Assembly: GCF_001894825.1 (NCBI RefSeq)
Contig: NZ_BCWY01000043.1
Location: 1-58,706 of the forward strand
Direction of reading: 5' to 3'
DNA length: 58,706 bases
From: Rhodococcus jostii NBRC 16295
GTDB lineage: Bacteria; Actinomycetota; Actinomycetes; Mycobacteriales; Mycobacteriaceae
In this document: piece after piece, positions 36,138 to 45,143 of the stretch
Layout: every line of letters begins with the position of its first letter
Numbering within the stretch: position 1 is the first letter of the stretch
Position numbers and translations under genes: made by a program
The notes under the pieces: generated by a model
Told to the model about the DNA's origin: nothing
Database searches by the model: none
Seen by the model: only the letters and a program-made list of their open reading frames with translations

Positions 36138-37304
36138 AGGCGGAGCAATGCGGGCCCGCACCTCACCGAAGCCGATGCGGGTGCCGTTGGCGCCCGGGGC
36201 GGTGGCGGAGATCGAGATCTCGTCGCCGTCCTCGAGGAACGTGCGCTTCTCGTCCCCGACGACGACAGGTTCCTGCCCACCCCAGGTCAGTTCGATGAAC
36301 GCGCCGCGCTGGTCCTTCTCCGGACCGGAGATCGTGCCCGACGCGAACAGGTCGCCGGTGCTGGCAGCGGCGCCGTTGACGGTGGTGTGGGCGAGCATCT
36401 GCGCCGGCGACCAGTACATCTGCGCGTACGGCGGCCGGGACACCACGTGACCGTTCCATTCGACGGCCAGGTCGATGTCGAGACCCCACTTCTCCTCGCC
36501 GCGCAGGTACGGCAGCGGCTGCGGATCCTGCACCGGGGTGTCGATGCGGGCGGCCTCGAGCGCGTCGAGCGGCACCACCCACGGGGAGATGGACGTCGCG
36601 AAGCTCTTTCCGAGGAACGGACCGAGCGGCACGTACTCCCAGGCCTGGATGTCGCGAGCCGACCAGTCGTTGACGACGACCGCGCCGAACACGTACTCCG
36701 CGAACTGGTCCGGGGTGATGGTCTCCCCCAGCTTCGTCGGGACGCCGACGAGGAAGCCCATCTCGGCCTCGATGTCGAGGCGGCGGGACGGTCCGAAGTC
36801 GGGTGCGTCCTGATCGGGTGCCTTGCGCTGTCCGCACGGGCGGACGACGTCGGTGCCCGACACGATGACGGTGCTCGACCGCCCGTGGTAGCCGACCGGC
36901 AGATGCTTCCAATTGGGCATCAGCGGTTCGGAGTCGGGACGGAACAGTCGCCCGAGGTTCGTGGCGTGGTTCTCGGAGGCGTAGAAGTCGACGTAGTCGG
37001 CGACGGCCACCGGCAGGTGCATGGTCACGTCGGACACCGCAAACACCGCGGTGTCGGCGAGGTCGCCCTGGACGAGTTCGGTGATCTGCCGGCGGACCTC
37101 GGTCCAGCGCGCCCGGCCCTGCGCCATGAAGGCGTTGAGGGTCGGTTGCGCGAAGACGTCGTCGCCCAGCATGGCGGCGAGATCCACGACGGAATCTCCC
37201 ACCCGCACTCCGACCCGCGGGGACGAGTCGGCGGTCGAGAACACGCCGTACGGCAGATTCTCCAACCCGAAGAGGGAATCGGCGGGGATGTCGAGGACGG
37301 TCAT
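36123..37304 (-). CDS. fahA: Fumarylacetoacetase
   Basis: Hydrolyses fumarylacetoacetate to fumarate and acetoacetate, the last step of homogentisate degradation; 393 residues. It has the small N-terminal SH3-like domain (about 1-105) and the FAH catalytic domain with DFYASENHATNLGRLFRP, VGYHGRSSTVIVSGT, DIEAEMGFLVG (metal-binding acidic residues), NDWSARDIQAWEYVPLGPFLGKSF and GTISGPEKDQRGAF. ATG 37304 overlaps the upstream stop. The final V-S-T-S and stop are contributed by palindrome copy 2. Confidence 0.92.
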   Translation of the reverse strand: MTVLDIPADSLFGLENLPYGVFSTADSSPRVGVRVGDSVVDLAAMLGDDVFAQPTLNAFMAQGRARWTEVRRQITELVQGDLADTAVFAVSDVTMHLPVAVADYVDFYASENHATNLGRLFRPDSEPLMPNWKHLPVGYHGRSSTVIVSGTDVVRPCGQRKAPDQDAPDFGPSRRLDIEAEMGFLVGVPTKLGETITPDQFAEYVFGAVVVNDWSARDIQAWEYVPLGPFLGKSFATSISPWVVPLDALEAARIDTPVQDPQPLPYLRGEEKWGLDIDLAVEWNGHVVSRPPYAQMYWSPAQMLAHTTVNGAAASTGDLFASGTISGPEKDQRGAFIELTWGGQEPVVVGDEKRTFLEDGDEISISATAPGANGTRIGFGEVRARIAPPVSTS

Positions 37305-38158
37305 GCGTGGGCTCCTTGATCTGCGGAGGCGAGGACGGTATCGGGCACGAGGTGCAGTGCGACGAGATCCTCGAGGGGCTCGAGGATGCTGCACGTGCCG
37401 AAGGATCGGAAGGCGGCGCGGACGGCGTCGACGACGTCTGCCGGGAGATCGCCGAGTTCACGGGCGATGCGTGCGCCGTCACGCTCGGCGAGGGTGACGG
37501 CTACCCGGTCGGCGTCTGCGCCGTCGAGTGCGTGCCGGGTGGCGAGAAGCACGTTGAGGAAGCCGTGCTGCTCGAATCCGGTGTGTGGATCGGTGTTGCG
37601 CACGGCGTGGTGCAATCCGGCCGTGGCCTTGAACGGGACACCCGTCGTGACCGCGGTGTGCAGAGCGGACGCGAGTTCCCTCTCGTCGGGATATGCCTCG
37701 GCGACAACGCCTCCCGTCCGGAACTTGGCCGCGAACGGGCCACCGGCGAGCGCAGCGAGGACGTCGCCCCGTCGTTCGCCGCGCGGGACCTCCACGAACA
37801 CGTCGAAACCGGCAGTCAGGGTCTGGGCGGCGTCCATCGCGGCGAAGAATTCCGCTGCCGAGCATTCGGCCGGCACTGCGATCTCGAGGGCTACCGCCGT
37901 GGCACCGTCGATCTGCGCGAGGCGGTCGAGTGCGGGCGCGAGGGTCGCGGGGCCGGCGGGCAGCGTCAGGCTCAGTTCGAGCGGACCGGGTGTCAGTTCG
38001 TCCAGCCGGGCGACCGGAAAGACGAAGGGACCGACCAGGTCTGCATACCGCGCGGACCGGTGCCGGGCATGCGCGGGCACGGCGTCGGGCAGCGGCGCGT
38101 TGCCGGGCGGGAAGAGGGCGGCGTCGTCGCAGAGACCGGCGAACAGCGGGGAGATCAC
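37301..38158 (-). CDS. Conserved protein of unknown function in homogentisate operon
   Basis: Protein of 285 residues from GTG 38158, overlapping hmgA upstream (GTGA) and fahA downstream, so translation is coupled on both sides. I do not recognise a named family. Candidate functional segments are CDDAALFPPGNAPL near the N-terminus, AAKFRTGGVVAEAYPDERELA (Lys, Arg, Gly-Gly) near residue 155, and FKATAGLHHAVRN followed by HGFLNVLLA, whose alternating pattern suggests a TIM-barrel-like enzyme. It sits where a maleylacetoacetate isomerase is needed but shows no glutathione-transferase or DinB-like mycothiol-isomerase motif. An accessory role is equally possible. Confidence 0.8.
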   Translation of the reverse strand: MISPLFAGLCDDAALFPPGNAPLPDAVPAHARHRSARYADLVGPFVFPVARLDELTPGPLELSLTLPAGPATLAPALDRLAQIDGATAVALEIAVPAECSAAEFFAAMDAAQTLTAGFDVFVEVPRGERRGDVLAALAGGPFAAKFRTGGVVAEAYPDERELASALHTAVTTGVPFKATAGLHHAVRNTDPHTGFEQHGFLNVLLATRHALDGADADRVAVTLAERDGARIARELGDLPADVVDAVRAAFRSFGTCSILEPLEDLVALHLVPDTVLASADQGAHA

Positions 38159-39354
38159 TGCTTCGGCCCCCGTCCTGCCCAGGTCCAGGCGTAGCCCGAG
38201 TCCTCGCAGGCCAGTGCGCCCTCGCCCAGTTCGAGCGGGCGGAACGTGTCGACCATGACGGCGAGTTCGTCGAAGAACTCGGCGCCGATGCTGCGTTCGT
38301 ACGCGCCCGGCTGCGGGCCGTGCGCATGACCACCCGGGTGGATCGAGATGGACCCCTGGCCGATGCCGGACCCCTTGCGCGCCTCGTAGTCTCCGCCGAC
38401 GTAGAACATGATCTCGTCGGAGTCGACGTTCGAGTGGTAGTACGGCACCGGAATCGACAGCGGGTGGTAGTCGACCTTGCGGGGAACGAAGTTGCAGATG
38501 ACGAAGTTGTTGCCCTCGAACGCCTGATGCGCCGGCGGCGGCTGGTGCACGCGCCCGGTGATGGGTTCGTAGTCGGAGATGTTGAACGTGTACGGGTAGA
38601 GGCACCCGTCCCAGCCGACGACGTCGAACGGATGCTGGGGATACACCATGCGTGTGCCGACGATCCCGTGCGACGTGCGGTGTTTGACCAGCACCTCGAC
38701 GTCCGTGCCCTCGACGTGCAGCGTGTCGGACGGTCCGTGCAGGTCGCGCTCGCAGTAGGGCGCGTTCTCGAGCAGCTGACCGAACCGGGACAGGTACCGC
38801 TTCGGCGGGACGATGTGACTGTTGGCCTCCATCGCGTAGGCGCGCAACGGTTCCGGGCCCTGCGGGATCCACCGGTGGGTGGTCGACATCGGGATCAGGA
38901 CATAGTCGCCCTGCTTCGCCTCGAGCGCACCGAACACGGTTTCGACGGTGGCAGAACCGGATTCGACGTACACCATCTCGTCGCCGATCGCGTTGCGGTA
39001 CAGCGGCGATTCCTTGGCCGCGACCACGTAGGAGATGCGGACGTCCGCATTGCCGAGGATCAACCGGCGTCCGGTGACCACGTCGGTGTCGGCCCAGACC
39101 GTCTCGGGGAAGAGGTCGTGCAGCTTCAGGTGGCGCGGCTTGAGCGGATGGTTGGGAGTCGTGCTCTGGTCGGGCAACTCCCACACCGTGGCGTCGACGA
39201 TCGCCGACGGGATGTGGCGGTGGTAGAGGAGCGAGGAGTCGGAGGAGAAGCCCTCTTCGCCCATCAGCTCCTCGAAGTAGAGCTGACCGTTGTCGTCACG
39301 GTGCTGGGTGTGCCGTTTGGGCGGGATGGTGCCCACGTGCCGATAGAACGCCAT
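38155..39354 (-). CDS. hmgA: Homogentisate 1,2-dioxygenase
   Basis: Fe(II) ring-cleaving enzyme converting homogentisate to maleylacetoacetate; 399 residues, slightly shorter than the eukaryotic enzyme. The iron-ligand region is clear: YYHSNVDSDEIMFYVGG (His and Glu ligands, about 290-300) and SIHPGGHAHGPQPG (His ligand, about 327). The N-terminal YRHVGTIPPKRHTQHR and TTHRWIP are typical. It is the first gene of the operon with the unknown gene and fahA, and carries a MarR-type 18-mer palindrome 32-49 bases upstream. Confidence 0.95.
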   Translation of the reverse strand: MAFYRHVGTIPPKRHTQHRDDNGQLYFEELMGEEGFSSDSSLLYHRHIPSAIVDATVWELPDQSTTPNHPLKPRHLKLHDLFPETVWADTDVVTGRRLILGNADVRISYVVAAKESPLYRNAIGDEMVYVESGSATVETVFGALEAKQGDYVLIPMSTTHRWIPQGPEPLRAYAMEANSHIVPPKRYLSRFGQLLENAPYCERDLHGPSDTLHVEGTDVEVLVKHRTSHGIVGTRMVYPQHPFDVVGWDGCLYPYTFNISDYEPITGRVHQPPPAHQAFEGNNFVICNFVPRKVDYHPLSIPVPYYHSNVDSDEIMFYVGGDYEARKGSGIGQGSISIHPGGHAHGPQPGAYERSIGAEFFDELAVMVDTFRPLELGEGALACEDSGYAWTWAGRGPKQ

Positions 39355-39385
39355 GACCGGCCTCCCTAGAAGTGCGTGTCCGTAG

Positions 39386-39403
39386 TAGTAAATACATTAA
39401 CTA
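39386..39403. promoter_or_regulatory. Probable MarR operator upstream of hmgA
   Basis: TAGTAAATACATTAACTA, arms TAGTAAAT and ATTAACTA complementary at 7 of 8 positions, in an AT-rich patch unlike the surrounding DNA. A sister site with 14 of 18 identical bases lies at 40096-40113 upstream of the marR gene. Confidence 0.6.
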
Positions 39404-39437
39404 ATTTACGGGCGTGATGGCAAGCACAGACATTCGG

Positions 39438-39488
39438 GAGCAGTGCAGGATCCACGAGCAGTGCAGGATCCGGGAGCAGTGCAGGGTC
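39438..39488. repeat. Near-perfect 18-bp tandem repeat, 2.8 copies
   Basis: Unit GAGCAGTGCAGGATCC plus two variable bases at 39438, 39456 and 39474 (last copy partial and ending in the marR stop region). It lies between the marR 3' end and the hmgA promoter. No further function is visible; it may be recent slippage. Confidence 0.7.
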
Positions 39489-40041
39489 AGTTACGGCCGC
39501 GGACGTCGAACTGGCTGCGGTTGGTGATCAGCTTGTCGAGCAGCATGACGAGAATCCGCTGCTCCGGCTCGGTGAGGACACTCGCCCAGGCATGCTCGCG
39601 CTCGTTCTGCTCACGGTAGATCTCACCGATCTCACTGCGACCCTTCTCGGTGAGCGACAACTGGACGGAACGGCCGTCCCGCTCGTCCGGGGTCCGCTCC
39701 ATCACACCACCACTGACCAGCGTCTTCGTGAGATTCGAGACCGCGGCCCGACTCATGCCGGTGAGCTTGGCCGCCGTCTTCGACTCGATGGGCCCGGCCA
39801 GCCACGTCACGAACATCAGCCGGAAAGCCGACCACGACAATCCGCGCGGCCGGTGGATCGACGACTCCAGGTCGTACGTCACCACGTTCGACGCGCGGTT
39901 CAACGTCAGCAGAACCTGGGTGGCGAGTTCGTGCGTCGAACCGTATTCGGTGCTCAGGCGCCTGTTCGCCAACTCGATGAACGACCAGAAGTCGAGACTG
40001 TCGGGCACCTCGACGGGCGCCGGCGCTGCGTCATCGGTCAT
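39487..40041 (-). CDS. MarR-family regulator
   Basis: Winged-helix regulator of 184 residues. The DNA-binding core is KTAAKLTGMSRAAVSNLTKTLVSGGVMERTPDERDGRSVQLSLT split over about 95-138, with the DxRDGR wing of MarR proteins. An N-terminal helical extension (about 1-60) completes the dimer region. It lies directly upstream of the hmg operon, same strand, and similar 18-mers precede both hmgA and marR, so it is probably the homogentisate-pathway repressor and autoregulated. Ligand is not known. Confidence 0.85.
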   Translation of the reverse strand: MTDDAAPAPVEVPDSLDFWSFIELANRRLSTEYGSTHELATQVLLTLNRASNVVTYDLESSIHRPRGLSWSAFRLMFVTWLAGPIESKTAAKLTGMSRAAVSNLTKTLVSGGVMERTPDERDGRSVQLSLTEKGRSEIGEIYREQNEREHAWASVLTEPEQRILVMLLDKLITNRSQFDVRGRN

Positions 40042-40095
40042 GGGGGAACCCTATCGCGAGCGGGTGGCGGGCCCAGTGCCCGCCACCGTCGCTTT

Positions 40096-40113
40096 TAGTA
40101 TATCTATGAACTA
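40096..40113. promoter_or_regulatory. Probable MarR operator upstream of marR
   Basis: TAGTATATCTATGAACTA, arms complementary at 6 of 8 positions, 55-72 bases before the marR start and overlapping the stop codon of the preceding MFS gene. It matches the hmgA-upstream site at 14 of 18 positions. Confidence 0.5.
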
Positions 40114-41453
40114 GTTGAGGTGGCCACGTGCGCCGCGCCGACCGGTTCTGTGTCCTTCTTCGGGATCTTCAGGAACGCGAGCATGACGGCGCAGATCAGC
40201 AGGCACGCGATCGGGAAGTACAGGCCGACGGTGACGTTGTCGGCGGTGGCGTTCTTTCCGATGACATAGGGGCCGAAGAATCCGCCCATCGCGGCGATGG
40301 TGTTGATGGCCGCGAGACCCACGGCGGTCTCGGCACGGGTGAGCACCTGCGCCGCCATCGCCCAGTACGGCGCCATGTACCCGAGCACCCCGACCGCCAC
40401 CATCGACAGCGACGTCAACGCCAGTACCGGCGAGTGCCGGAAGAGGATGGTGCCGAACAGCCCGACCGCCGCCAGGACCATCAGTCCGATGACGAAGAGC
40501 TTCCGCTCGCCCGTCCGGTCCGAGTATCGGCTGACCAGCAGCATTCCGACAGCACCGACCACGAACGGCACGGCGCCGAGGAAGCCGATGTTTGTGGCCG
40601 AGTAGCTCGGATCCATCTGCTTGACGATCTGCGGCAGGAAGAACGTGAATCCGTAGAGCCCGCACGCGGCGAACAGGTTCGCGACGGCGAGGTGCAGGAT
40701 CTTCCGGTTCTTGATCGCACCGAGTTGTTCCCTCACACCCGCGTGGGTATCCGGCTCCTGGTACTCGGCGGTGATCTCACCTTCGAGCCACTCGGATTCC
40801 TGGGTGGTGAGAAACTTGGCCTCACGCGGCCGGTTGGGCAGGTAGACGAGAACGATCAGGCCCAGCACGATCGTCGGCGCACCCTGCAGGATGAACACCC
40901 AGCGCCAGCCGCTCATGTCGAACCAGGAGATGTGGTCGAGGATCAGACCGCCGGTGAAGGAACCGACGATCATGGCGATCGGCTGCGCCATGGCCATCAT
41001 GGCGATGGCCCGCGCTCGCTCGCCGGAGCGGAACCAGAAGGTCAGGTACAGCAGCAGTCCGGGAAAGAGACCGGCCTCGGCGATACCGAGGGCGATGCGG
41101 GCCACGTAGAGCTGGGTGACGCTGTTGACGAAGCCCATGATCACGGTGACGATGCCCCACGTGATCGCGATCCGCGCGAGCCAGATGCGCGCACCGAACT
41201 TCTTCAGCGCCATGTTCGACGGGATCTCGAACACGACGTAGGCCAGGAAGAAGATCGAGGCCACGGCGCCGAACGTTCCGACCGTGATGCCGAGTTCGTG
41301 CTGCATCCCCAACTGCGCATAGCTGATGTTGGTGCGGTCCATGTAGTTGAAGATGTACAGCAACATCACGAAGGGAAGGACGCGGTACGACACCTTCTTC
41401 AACGTTCTCGCACCGATTTCGCTGTCCTGGACAGCGGAGCGGGAAACTCCCAT
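40104..41453 (-). CDS. MFS transporter, ACS family
   Basis: Membrane carrier of 449 residues, about 12 helices. Helix 1 has FNYMDRTNISYAQLGM, the anion:cation symporter signature shared by tartrate, phthalate and hydroxyphenylacetate carriers; LGIAEAGLFPGLLLYLTFWF is the helix-4 motif. It ends the IclR-regulated operon 9 bases after the flavoprotein gene and presumably imports its substrate, an aromatic or alicyclic carboxylate by context. Confidence 0.85.
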   Translation of the reverse strand: MGVSRSAVQDSEIGARTLKKVSYRVLPFVMLLYIFNYMDRTNISYAQLGMQHELGITVGTFGAVASIFFLAYVVFEIPSNMALKKFGARIWLARIAITWGIVTVIMGFVNSVTQLYVARIALGIAEAGLFPGLLLYLTFWFRSGERARAIAMMAMAQPIAMIVGSFTGGLILDHISWFDMSGWRWVFILQGAPTIVLGLIVLVYLPNRPREAKFLTTQESEWLEGEITAEYQEPDTHAGVREQLGAIKNRKILHLAVANLFAACGLYGFTFFLPQIVKQMDPSYSATNIGFLGAVPFVVGAVGMLLVSRYSDRTGERKLFVIGLMVLAAVGLFGTILFRHSPVLALTSLSMVAVGVLGYMAPYWAMAAQVLTRAETAVGLAAINTIAAMGGFFGPYVIGKNATADNVTVGLYFPIACLLICAVMLAFLKIPKKDTEPVGAAHVATSTSS

Positions 41454-41462
41454 GACTTTCTC

Positions 41463-42893
41463 CTATGAGGGGTGGGGTCCTTGTGCGGCCTTCGCCGCGT
41501 TTCGGCCCGCGATACGGCCCATGGTCAGAGCGTTGGCCACCGCGTTGCCGCCACCGACATACCTGAGCCCCAGGATGCCTGCTCCGGCTTCGCCTGCTGC
41601 GAAGAGGCCCTGAATCGGGCGTCCCCGCACGTCGACGACAGCGGCGTTTCCGTCGATTTCCAGACCCGCGTGGGTACAGACGAGCTCGGCGGGAAGGATT
41701 TGTGCGGCGTAGAACGGGCCCTCGTCGATCGGGTCGGGGTTCTGTTCCGAACCCTTGTTCCGGAGCGTCCGGTGCCGCAGGAAGTCCTCGTCGACCCCGG
41801 CGGGCAGCTGGCCGTTCCACCGGACGACGGTGGCTGTCAGGGCGTCGGCGGGCACCCGGATCTGCTCCGCGAGGTCGCCGAGGCCGTCGGCGCGGAACGT
41901 GCGCCCGGCCGCCACCTCGTCGGCGATCCGATCCGGTGTCCAATCGGCGTAACCGGGCGCCAGATTCACGCGGGCCTTTTCGTCGAATATCACCCAGGCG
42001 GTTCCGCCCTGCGCCTCGATGATCCCCGTCGACACCGCGTACGAGGCGTCCTCGTCCATGAACCGCCGGCCGTCCTGATTGACGTACACCCGCGACTTGG
42101 GCGGGAACCCGGACTGCCAGTGGTGGAACCGCTGGAAGTACACGGTCGGGAGCATGAGCCCCCAGCCGTCGCCAGTGACGGCAGCGTCGACGTCCTGACC
42201 GAAACGCAGGTGGTCTCCCCGACTGCCGGGGGCGGCGACCACGAACAGCGCGTCGCCGGCGTTGTTCGCGACCGGGTAGTACCGGTCGACGAGTTCCGGG
42301 TCCTGCGCGAACCCGCCGGACGCGACGACGACGGCGCCCGCCCGGACCTCGATGTCGTCGGCGACCACTCCGACGACTCGGCCGTCCTCCTCGATCAACT
42401 TCTGCACCCTTGTGTTCAGGATCGCCTCGACACCGTGCGTGCGTCGCGCCTTGTCGAGCACCTGCACCAGACCGTAACCCTGGTCTTTCGGGACGTGGCC
42501 CCGCCAGACGTCCTCGACTCCGGCCTGGCACAGGCCGGGTTGGTGGGCGTTGGCGGAGACGGCTGCCGGAATCTCGACGCCGAGTTCGATCAGCCATTCG
42601 AGGGTCGGTCCGGCGTTCTCGCAGAACGTGCGGATCAGGCCCGGAGCCAGCATCCACTGGTTGAGGTCCATGTAGTGCTGGAAGAACTTCTCGGCGGAAT
42701 CCTCGATGCCCAGACCGCGTTGCACGCTGGTGCCGGCTGCGGTGAACAGTCCGGCCGACAGTTGCGTCGAGCCGCCGAGTTCGGTCTCCGATTCGAACAG
42801 CAGCACCGTGGCGTCCTGTTCGGCCGCGGTGACGGCCGCGGCAAGTCCTGCTCCGCCACCGCCGACGACGATGACGTCGAAGTCTTTGCTCAT
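41463..42893 (-). CDS. FAD-dependent oxidoreductase, KstD/fumarate-reductase-like
   Basis: Flavoprotein of 476 residues in the FAD-binding-2 family. N-terminal dinucleotide motif [17 protein letters not shown] (about 9-25), [11 protein letters not shown] contact loop, a mid-protein cap domain, and C-terminal [38 protein letters not shown] segment. Relatives desaturate ring ketones (3-ketosteroid delta1-dehydrogenase, 4-oxocyclohexanecarboxylate desaturase) or reduce fumarate-type acids. Its operon has two SDRs and an NTF2-like protein, favouring ring desaturation. Start overlaps the SDR stop (ATGA). Confidence 0.82.
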   Translation of the reverse strand: MSKDFDVIVVGGGGAGLAAAVTAAEQDATVLLFESETELGGSTQLSAGLFTAAGTSVQRGLGIEDSAEKFFQHYMDLNQWMLAPGLIRTFCENAGPTLEWLIELGVEIPAAVSANAHQPGLCQAGVEDVWRGHVPKDQGYGLVQVLDKARRTHGVEAILNTRVQKLIEEDGRVVGVVADDIEVRAGAVVVASGGFAQDPELVDRYYPVANNAGDALFVVAAPGSRGDHLRFGQDVDAAVTGDGWGLMLPTVYFQRFHHWQSGFPPKSRVYVNQDGRRFMDEDASYAVSTGIIEAQGGTAWVIFDEKARVNLAPGYADWTPDRIADEVAAGRTFRADGLGDLAEQIRVPADALTATVVRWNGQLPAGVDEDFLRHRTLRNKGSEQNPDPIDEGPFYAAQILPAELVCTHAGLEIDGNAAVVDVRGRPIQGLFAAGEAGAGILGLRYVGGGNAVANALTMGRIAGRNAAKAAQGPHPS

Positions 42894-43675
42894 GAAGGGT
42901 TCGCTCCCGTCTCGGCAATGATGCGGTGGTACAGGCCGTTGGACACGAGGCCGCCGTCGACGGTGACCTCACTTCCGCTCATATAGGTCGAGCGGTCGGA
43001 CAGCAGGAACAGGACGGCATCCGTGATCTCGTCCGGGGTGCCCATGCGACCGAAGGGAATGCTGTCGACCGCGGCGCGGACGAATTCGTCTGCACCGCCG
43101 AGCAACGCGGTGCCCACGAGGCCCGGATGCACGGAGTTGACGCGGATGCCCCACCGGGCGAAATTCCCGGCGGCCGATTTCGACAGCCCGGTCAGTCCCC
43201 ACTTGCTCGACGAGTACGCGGGCGAGAAGTAGCCGATCTGCCCCGAGATGGAGGAGATGTTGACGATGGACCCGCCGCCGCTGTCGCGCAGGAGCGGGGC
43301 GACGGCCTTCATGCCGTAGAACGGCCCGAAGAGGTTGATCCTCATGGTCAGTTCCCAGACGTCGTCGGGGGTGTCCATGAACTCCAGCCGGCGCGAGATA
43401 CCGGCGTTGTTCACCAGTCCACCCAATTCGACCCGGGCACTCCGGATCTCGTCGACGACCCGAGCCCAGGCAGCGGCATCGGTGACGTCGAGTTCGTGAC
43501 CGGACGCCGATCCCCCTGCCGCCGTGATCTCCTCGACGACGGCGGAACAGTCCGCCACGTCGGCAATACATACGTGCGTTCCACGGGCCGCGAGGGCCCG
43601 GGCATGATTGGCGCCCATACCGCCGGCGGCTCCGGTGATCAGGACGACGCCGGGGTAGTTCACCGACTCAGACAT
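42890..43675 (-). CDS. SDR-family oxidoreductase
   Basis: Short-chain dehydrogenase of 261 residues. Cofactor motif [15 protein letters not shown] (about 14-28), NNAG, Ser in NISSISGQ and catalytic YSSSK. The C-terminus [23 protein letters not shown] is long compared with the usual ending. ATG 43675 lies within the 8-base overlap with the preceding SDR gene. Likely oxidises a ring hydroxyl in the IclR-controlled pathway. Confidence 0.84.
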   Translation of the reverse strand: MSESVNYPGVVLITGAAGGMGANHARALAARGTHVCIADVADCSAVVEEITAAGGSASGHELDVTDAAAWARVVDEIRSARVELGGLVNNAGISRRLEFMDTPDDVWELTMRINLFGPFYGMKAVAPLLRDSGGGSIVNISSISGQIGYFSPAYSSSKWGLTGLSKSAAGNFARWGIRVNSVHPGLVGTALLGGADEFVRAAVDSIPFGRMGTPDEITDAVLFLLSDRSTYMSGSEVTVDGGLVSNGLYHRIIAETGANPS

Positions 43676-44504
43676 GACGCGAACCACCGTCGACGGCGAT
43701 GCTGTGCCCCGTGACGTAACGCGCGCTGTCCGACAACAGGAACAACAGCGGACCGAACACCTCCTCGGGCGAGCCGAGACGGTGCAGCGGGACCACGTCG
43801 AGGGCGTGCTTCAGTGCGGCCGGGTCGTCCTGCACCCACTGGGTCATCGCCGTGTCGATGTAGCCGGGCGCGATGGAGTTCACACGGATTCCCTTGTCCC
43901 CGAACTCGACTGCGAGCGACTCGGTGAGATGCGCGACCGCCGCCTTCGACGTGCAGTACGCGCCGCGGCCCTTGCGAACCCGCAGCGCCGACACGGACGA
44001 CATGTTCACGATCGCTCCGCCGTGCTGCATGTGGCGTGCCGCAGCCTGAGCGCCGAACAGGACGCCCTCGACGTTGACGGACAGTGTGGCACCGATCTGC
44101 TCCGGTGAGATCTCCTCCGCCAGAGCGAAGGGGAAGATTCCCGCGTTGTTGATCCAGTAGTCGATGCGGCCGAACTCTTTCAGCGCCACCTGGGCGAGAG
44201 CCTCGTGCGCCTCCGCCTTGGTGACGTCGATCCGCGCGCCGACGACGGTACCCGGCTGATCGGCGAGGGACTTCGACGCGAGAGCGGTCGTGATCTCCTC
44301 GGCGGTGAGTTTCATCTGGTCTTCGTTGATGTCTGCGGCGACCACGTGGACGCCGCGGGTGGCGAGGCCGGACGCGAACGCCGCACCCATGCCCTGGGCC
44401 GCGCCGGTGACCACCGCGACCTTGCCCGCCATCTCGGGGTACCTCGCGGTCATCTGCGCGGTCACGGTACGGCCGGGGTTGGCCTGGTCTGCACTTGCGG
44501 TCAT
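43668..44504 (-). CDS. SDR-family oxidoreductase
   Basis: Short-chain dehydrogenase of 278 residues from ATG 44504, chosen because GAGGAAGAG lies about 9 bases upstream; an in-frame ATG at 44525 is an alternative. Cofactor motif [28 protein letters not shown] and YCTSK (Tyr/Lys with Cys in the usual Ser/Gly place). It has about 25 extra N-terminal residues ([11 protein letters not shown] start). With its neighbour SDR it may handle consecutive or stereochemically different alcohols. Confidence 0.83.
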   Translation of the reverse strand: MTASADQANPGRTVTAQMTARYPEMAGKVAVVTGAAQGMGAAFASGLATRGVHVVAADINEDQMKLTAEEITTALASKSLADQPGTVVGARIDVTKAEAHEALAQVALKEFGRIDYWINNAGIFPFALAEEISPEQIGATLSVNVEGVLFGAQAAARHMQHGGAIVNMSSVSALRVRKGRGAYCTSKAAVAHLTESLAVEFGDKGIRVNSIAPGYIDTAMTQWVQDDPAALKHALDVVPLHRLGSPEEVFGPLLFLLSDSARYVTGHSIAVDGGSRHV

Positions 44505-44569
44505 GGCGTTCTCTTCCTCTGTCATCTGAAATGTTTTCTCGGCACGATGCCTTCTTGGCACAGCGGGCA

Positions 44570-45001
44570 TTACGCGGTGTCGTCGCGCCGGACGTCACGG
44601 CGGGCGATCCGCCACCGGTCACCGCGCAGCACCACGCGGTCGGTGAACGTGGTCATCCGCACGAGTCGCGACTCACCACCGATCGAGGTGGCGACGATCT
44701 GCAGATAGGCCCGCACGGTGGCGGCGTCGCCCGCCCCGTCGATCACGACGTTGGTGATCACGTGGCGGTGAACCTCGTTCGCGGCCCGTGCCTCTGTGTG
44801 GAACCGCTCGGCGAACGCGATCAGCGCGTCGGTACCCGATACCGGCTCCGGGTAACTGGGGGAATGGAATTCGCCGTCGTCCGTGAACGTCTGCGCCCAC
44901 CCGGAGGCGTCGCCGCCGTCGATGAGGTGACTCTGCCGTCCGTACAGCTGATGTAGCCGAGCGACGGTGACGGCATCGACAGCCCCGGTCTTACTGCTCA
45001 T
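44570..45001 (-). CDS. NTF2/SnoaL-like protein
   Basis: Cone-shaped NTF2-like fold, 143 residues. YGRQSHLIDGGDASGWAQTFTDDGEFHSP (about 20-48) with His/Asp residues lining the cavity, HRHVITNVVIDGAGDAATVRAYLQI and the final WRIARRDVRRDDTA are characteristic. Related proteins act as dehydratases, ketosteroid-isomerase-like isomerases or small hydroxylase subunits. First gene of the operon divergent from the IclR regulator, so probably an enzyme of that pathway. Confidence 0.78.
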   Translation of the reverse strand: MSSKTGAVDAVTVARLHQLYGRQSHLIDGGDASGWAQTFTDDGEFHSPSYPEPVSGTDALIAFAERFHTEARAANEVHRHVITNVVIDGAGDAATVRAYLQIVATSIGGESRLVRMTTFTDRVVLRGDRWRIARRDVRRDDTA

Positions 45002-45061
45002 GAAGTGCTCCCTGGATCCGCTTGGTGGTGCTCGCGGACGCTTGCCCTACTCGAATCATTT

Positions 45062-45076
45062 GTGCGATAATCGCAC
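45062..45076. promoter_or_regulatory. IclR-type palindromic operator
   Basis: GTGCGAT-A-ATCGCAC, a perfect 7-1-7 palindrome in the 142-base region between the NTF2-like gene (-) and the IclR gene (+). A further half-site GTGCGATA occurs at 45082 and TCGCAC at about 45107. The 15-bp palindrome form fits IclR-family sites. Confidence 0.65.
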
Positions 45077-45143
45077 GCACTGTGCGATATGGTGATAGAG
45101 TAGGTGTCGCACCTCACAGACGTCAAGGAGGGTGGGCAAGACA

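Noticed and set aside
40822..42972. A 716-codon minus-strand frame across the flavoprotein and MFS genes
   Set aside because: It runs through two well-defined genes in another frame and is rich in Arg/Gly/Pro; it is a shadow frame.
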